Below are positions 60,110-64,000 of a stretch of 64,000 bases of DNA, in pieces; position 1 is the stretch's first letter, and each line of letters opens with the position of its first letter. The stretch comes from Capitulum mitella (lineage: Eukaryota; Arthropoda; Thecostraca; Pollicipedomorpha; Pollicipedidae): positions 29,205,398 through 29,269,397 of the forward strand of contig CP099841.1 of assembly GCA_030062745.1 (NCBI GenBank), read 5' to 3'. The notes under the pieces were generated by a model. The model worked only from the letters and a program-made list of their open reading frames with translations, was not told the origin of the DNA and did no database searches. The translations under genes and the position numbers were made by a program.

Positions 60110-60680
60110 TACCTGTTTGCTTAGGTTTGGAATAACATTAAAAAATGTGTTTTTGACCTATATTTTTGGACCCCGATTTCACCATGTGGATATCAATGCG
60201 ATGGACTTCTGATGATGGTTTCGTGTGTATGACCGTCCTGGGTATTAGTGTAGAAGAAATGGGCGAAATCGAAGGGGTCCGCCAAAATCAGTTCCATGGG
60301 GTCCCATGTTAAATCCAATGGGAAATAAAGCATAGGGTAGAAAAACGGTTTCGTCTCGCTATAACTCGAACAGTTTGCGTCGAAATGTTACTTATGCGCT
60401 ATTTTTGGACTCTGCGGCACAAGACGAACATTTTGAGTACCTGTTTGCCTAGGTTTGGAATGACATTAAAAAATGTGTTTTTGACCTATATTTTTTGGAG
60501 CCCGATTTCACCATGTGGATATCAATGCGATGAAGTTCTGACGATGGTTTCGTGTGTATGACGGTTCTGGGTATTAGTGTAGAAGAAATGGGCGAAATCG
60601 AAGGGGTCCGCCAAAATCAGTTCCATAGGGTCCCATGCAAAGGGAAATAAGGCACAGGGTAAAAAAAACGGTTATTTTTC
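60110..60680 (-). repeat. Two ~330-bp subrepeats, right arm
   Basis: The reverse-complement anchor CCATGTGGATATCAATGCGA occurs near 60182 and 60509 only. Confidence 0.88.
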
Positions 60681-60991
60681 GCACTAACTCAAAATGTTAT
60701 GATTAAAATGTGTTGTGTGCTGCATTTTTAGACTCAGCGGTCCGAGACGAACATTTTGAGTACCTATTTGTTGCGGTTTTGATGTACATTTGTCTCCGCG
60801 GTATTTTTGTGGTGTTTTGTGTTTTGTGCTCTGGAGCGCAAAGTAACAGATGCGATGGACGTCTGATGGTGTCAATGAGCTCAGCTAGTCAACATTTATC
60901 TCCTAACGCGTTTTGGGCGATTTTTAAGGGGTCTCGAGTTTGGGCTGACCGTGGGCTGAGCATGGGCTGTCTTGACAGACATCTGCGAACG

Positions 60992-61252
60992 TCATCTTGC
61001 AATGAGGAATATCAACCTATCTAGGCTCGCTGAACCACGCCGGCCTGACGTCAGCGGCCTGGATGGATGAGAGCTCCGCGCGCCCTCATTTTGCGGCGAC
61101 GCAGGATCAGAGGTCATCGGTCCGCTGGAGGGCATCGGCCTGCCCGCTCTCGGCTGGGAAAATTCCATGAAATATTCGACGGTCGCTGGACTCTTTCGCT
61201 CTGCCTGTCGACTGGTGGACCGCCGGCGTCCAGGAGAGAATTTGTTCCACAG
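60992..61252. other. Right flank of foldback element
   Basis: GC-rich, no gene recognised; ends TTTGTTCCACAG where the old hAT alignment resumes. Confidence 0.4.
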
Positions 61253-61331
61253 GTCATTGATGAAACCCCGTTCTGGGGGCCCCTCTGGCTGGCCAGGGTC
61301 TTCTTATGTCGTATCCAGGTTCTCTCAAGCG
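61253..61331 (+). mobile_element. Old inner-type hAT copy, middle part (E)
   Basis: GTCATTGATG..CCCCGTTCTGGG..CTGGCTGGCCAGGGTC aligns with 33865-33945 of copy A. It continues exactly where part D stopped at 53067. Confidence 0.6.
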
Positions 61332-61344
61332 TGTGGCCTGGGCT

Positions 61345-61762
61345 GGTAGAGTCAGGCTTTAGCAGTTCATATTCCCGCTGATAATAATGTTGGCATTTGG
61401 GTGGTTAGCCATCATACATTGTAACTGGTCCTCTAACTCGTCGAGGTCAGTGTCGGTTAGTGTTATTTGGGACACGGTATGCTGATGCTATCAGGTATGT
61501 CTGCCGTTTGCTGATATGCACGGCGACCCACGCGATCTCGAGTTTAGTGTTTCCAACTCAAGTATGTGACTTGCTAATCACCCCGTAACTCTACTTGCCA
61601 CGTATGAGAACAGCCACACCGCCATGACCACCGGCTAAGTCTTTTACCTATCACTTATCACCTATCACTTCTAACAAGCGTGTAACCAGCGATGGTTAAC
61701 AGTCGGTCCGGCGTGCTCGGCGTGAGCCATGTTTCGCAGAGGTGGTAGACTGAGTCGCCACA
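61345..61762 (-). pseudogene. LINE endonuclease fragment
   Basis: Minus-strand blocks ETWLTPSTPDRLLTIAGYTL then VRSDR, AGGHGGVAVLIRGK, LEIAWVAVHISKRQTYLIAS and HPNANIIISGNMN. These follow the order of the APE-type endonuclease of CR1/Jockey-like LINEs. The catalytic GDFN motif reads GNMN and the frame is broken. Confidence 0.75.
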
Positions 61763-61782
61763 ATGGAACACACACTTGACTC

Positions 61783-62513
61783 GCTGCACCAGTGGTTGGG
61801 TCAAAAACACAGATGATCGTCTTAGGAACGCCCGCCATGATGAAATACATGCCGTCTGTTCAACTGCACTTCTGTGGAGCACCTGTGATAGACAGCAAGG
61901 TGGCGAGGAACCTGGGTGTCATGCTTGATACACAAATTGCCAGTCGCACATTGCCGATGTGTCATGTAAGTGTACCGGTGTGTTCATTACGCTTAATCAT
62001 GTCAAACATGTGATAATAAAGAGTGCGCTAAAACCCATAGTTCAGGCCCTGGCTGTTTCAGTCGTGAGATACTGTACTTCGGTATATGGTACATGTGGCG
62101 AGACGCAGCTGCTCCGTGTGCAAGATTTTGAACTTCTGTGCGCGTGTCGTATGCGGAAGGCGTAAGCGTGACCATTTTTGTTTGAAACATCATGTTTCGC
62201 GGTCTAACATGATTCACAGTTTCCGAACTAGAGATGTACCACCGCGTATGTAGCATGCACAGTGCACTAGTCACTGGGCGGCCTGAGGCGATCGTTGAGA
62301 CGCTCGGACAGACAGCGAATCAGGGACATACTCACGCCACAAGGCATGCTTCTGAAATCACTATCCCATGTATCCGAACCAAAGCGGATAGCCGCACTCC
62401 ATGCTACGGCGCTGTAGAAAAGTGCAGCCACCTACCCGTCATGGGTCAAGACAATGGCTTTAGATTTCAGTTGAAACCGCACATTCTGCGGCTGAGACAT
62501 GAGCCCTTCTGAC
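61783..62513 (+). pseudogene. LINE reverse transcriptase C-terminal fragment
   Basis: SKTQMIVLGTPAMMKYMPSV, LHFCGAPVIDSKVARNLGVM, IIKSALKPIVQALAVSVVRY, CTSVYGTCGETQLLRVQ and IPCIRTKADSRTPCYGAVEK match the thumb and C-terminal region of CR1/Jockey-like reverse transcriptases. Frameshifts are present. It lies head-to-head with the endonuclease fragment on the other strand, so the two are not one intact copy. Confidence 0.78.
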
Positions 62514-62727
62514 CGTAGTGCTGTTCTGCGACCAACTGAGCTCCATTCATTGGGTGTTTTGCAGTGCTTCATTACCTGCCTGTGAAGTCCGTCTCGTACA
62601 CTCGTGTGCCATCACTCCTTGAGCTGACTACGCATATTCCTGTTTTTATCGATCTGAGGCGCGAAAGCGAAAAGCCACAACTGTGGACCTGTCATTAAAT
62701 ATATATCTGTACCTGTGCTACGCAACC

Positions 62728-62816
62728 TCTAAGTTTTTGCCGTCTCAGGGGCCTCTCTGACACTTTTACAGACTCACGCACCCTTTGCCGTATTGGGGCC
62801 CCTCTTGCGGTCTCTG
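62728..62816 (+). mobile_element. Old inner-type hAT copy, right part (F)
   Basis: CCTCTAAGTTTTTGCCGTCTCAGGGG style sequence continues the alignment of part E against copies A and B (about 55045-55135), ending at GCGGTCTC. The LINE fragments separate E and F. Confidence 0.55.
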
Positions 62817-63870
62817 CCGAGATACACTTGGCGAATACACAGATCGTTTCTCTCAGATGACGTTGAGTGTTGCCGGCTACCACGCGCTCACCTGATAGCT
62901 GCTGACCCCAGAGGCGAACAGAGGAAAAAGCATCTATCTGGCCATATCGTATTAATAAATATGAACAGATCCCGATTCGACCTCAAAACAATAGCAAACC
63001 CCAGTCGTTCTCGATATTTTTAAGGGTTACGGGCTCAAAAGACCAGAGTTGTGGTCTGATTCCGAGTTATCCCCTTTCGCCATGTCACCCATCGCTTTAC
63101 CTTTCCTCAGGTCAGCCCGTCAACAACGGCGGATACAGAAAGAAAAGGTTGTACGACCAAAGTTTTTTCATGTGCTGTTCAAGTCGCCGTTTTCGAGAAC
63201 ACTGTTAAACGGCTGCTAAAATGCATGGTAAATGCCATTAAGAATACCATCGAAAACGGCTGCTCGAACTATACAAGAGAGGACTTGCCCAGACATTAAC
63301 TTCCCTCTCTGTATCGCCCTCACCGGAAGGAATGGCCTGCACAAGGGTCGGGCGACGAGTGGCGTGACGAAAGGGGATAATTCGGAATCAGAGCACAGGT
63401 CTACATAGGACTGCAGAGAAAGATCCATACCATACCTATTTGTAGTTGTGGACTAAGGATTACCCCAAGCCACGAGCAGTTCGATTGGAATGATTTGCAG
63501 TGAAACGCCAACCGGACGATCATTACTTACTACCTAAAATAAGCGATCGCGTAGGATAACGGCATTTTTCCGTGGACTTTTAAAAAAAAGACTGGATTCA
63601 GATACATACTGTGATTCATAAACTATCAGATTATGCATAAAACTTTCCGTCAGCTGTGATTCCAACACACAATGCCAGAATGATTATGGCTTGCTGCTTT
63701 CTGGGCAATTTGGCCTGTGTCTGTCATCTCTGTTCAGGGTCTTTCAAATGTGGGTTTTGACTTTTCTGGGTCTTTCTCTGCAGTGAGGACGCACGCTTGG
63801 CACACACTCGACGTCACAGATCCTGACACCAAGGTCGATTATTTTATACACAAACTGTTGCATAGATGGC
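62817..63870. other. No recognisable gene
   Basis: Short unrelated frames; nothing recognised. Confidence 0.45.
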
Positions 63871-63874
63871 GACA

Positions 63875-63963
63875 GGCAGCAGACACAGGGCCAGAGACAG
63901 ACAGACAGAGAGAGAAACAGACGGGGAGACAGAGGCCGAGAGGCAGAGATACAGACAGGCAGG
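63875..63963 (+). repeat. CAGA-type microsatellite
   Basis: Imperfect CAGACAGA/GAGA runs near the right edge of the window. Confidence 0.75.
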
Positions 63964-64000
63964 TAAAGAACCCGAGGAAGAGAAACGCGCAGAGGCAGGG

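Larger units (their letters stand above)
56981..60982. mobile_element. Large foldback element with 9-bp TSD (4.0 kb)
   Basis: Left arm 56981-59146 and right arm 59571-60982 are near-identical reverse complements around a 424-bp spacer. Both ends read ATGTCTGTCAAGACAGCCC inward. The exact 9-mer CTGCGAACG flanks it (56972-56980 and 60983-60991). Each arm holds ~330-bp tandem subrepeats, four on the left and two on the right, which accounts for the 750-bp difference in arm length. No transposase was recognised, so it would be mobilised in trans. Long subrepeat-bearing arms and a 9-bp duplication are the known hallmarks of Drosophila Foldback and of TIR-rich Mutator-like elements; superfamily placement is inferred. 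Confidence 0.88.

Noticed and set aside
53068..61252. An LTR-type insertion (TG...CA) splitting the old hAT copy
   Set aside because: The ends read TGTTGG and CCACA, but no target duplication is seen and no pair of LTRs or retroviral-type protein was recognised.

Overview
The window is eukaryotic nuclear DNA from an arthropod, probably a crustacean, although the order cannot be fixed from sequence alone. The evidence is multi-exon genes with GT-AG introns, a masquerade-type serine protease homologue, a secreted cuticle-like protein built on YVPP repeats, and short (TTAGG)n-type tracts, the usual arthropod telomere unit.

Genes, left to right: (1) 2-535 (+), the 3' end of a catalytically dead CLIP-type serine protease homologue. 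(2) 1112-10210 (-), EIF2B1 (eIF2B alpha), with six coding exons placed and phase-checked; only a very short first coding exon is missing. (3) 12882-17697 (+), PRADC1 (PAP21-like), with three secure exons and one candidate signal-peptide exon. It is head-to-head with EIF2B1 across a CpG-rich presumed promoter near 12.4-13.08 kb. (4) 21186-22607 (-), a two-exon secreted YVPP-repeat protein with a TATA box. (5) 38279-45658 (-), RPL24, complete in six exons (158 aa) with a 5'TOP-like leader. Two weaker C-terminal exon candidates lie at 26.8-27.4 kb (-).

The rest is dominated by mobile DNA. A mariner element with 29-bp inverted repeats and a TA duplication sits in RPL24 intron 2; its transposase has two nonsense codons and reads DD34N. 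A decayed Tc1/mariner-superfamily transposase lies at 24.7-26.0 kb. CR1/Jockey-like LINE remains lie at 48.5-50.6 kb and 61.3-62.5 kb. Three copies of a nested non-autonomous hAT element (one hAT-like element inside another, each with an 8-bp duplication) lie at 32.4-35.1, 46.5-47.7 and 53.6-56.3 kb. An older copy of the inner element is broken into pieces at 51.5-53.1, 61.25 and 62.7 kb.

The most unusual content is a set of palindromic elements. A 4.0-kb foldback element (56981-60982) is flanked by an exact 9-bp direct repeat; its arms differ in length because they hold four versus two copies of a ~330-bp subrepeat. A 350-bp inverted-repeat element (11473-11822), also flanked by an exact 9-bp direct repeat, carries a telomere-like (TTAGG)n array in its loop. 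A third inverted-repeat unit (13515-14285) has a shorter TTAGG-like tract in its loop. By eye, CpG is strongly depleted in the introns of EIF2B1, PRADC1 and RPL24 downstream of their promoters but not elsewhere, which looks like a footprint of germline gene-body methylation.
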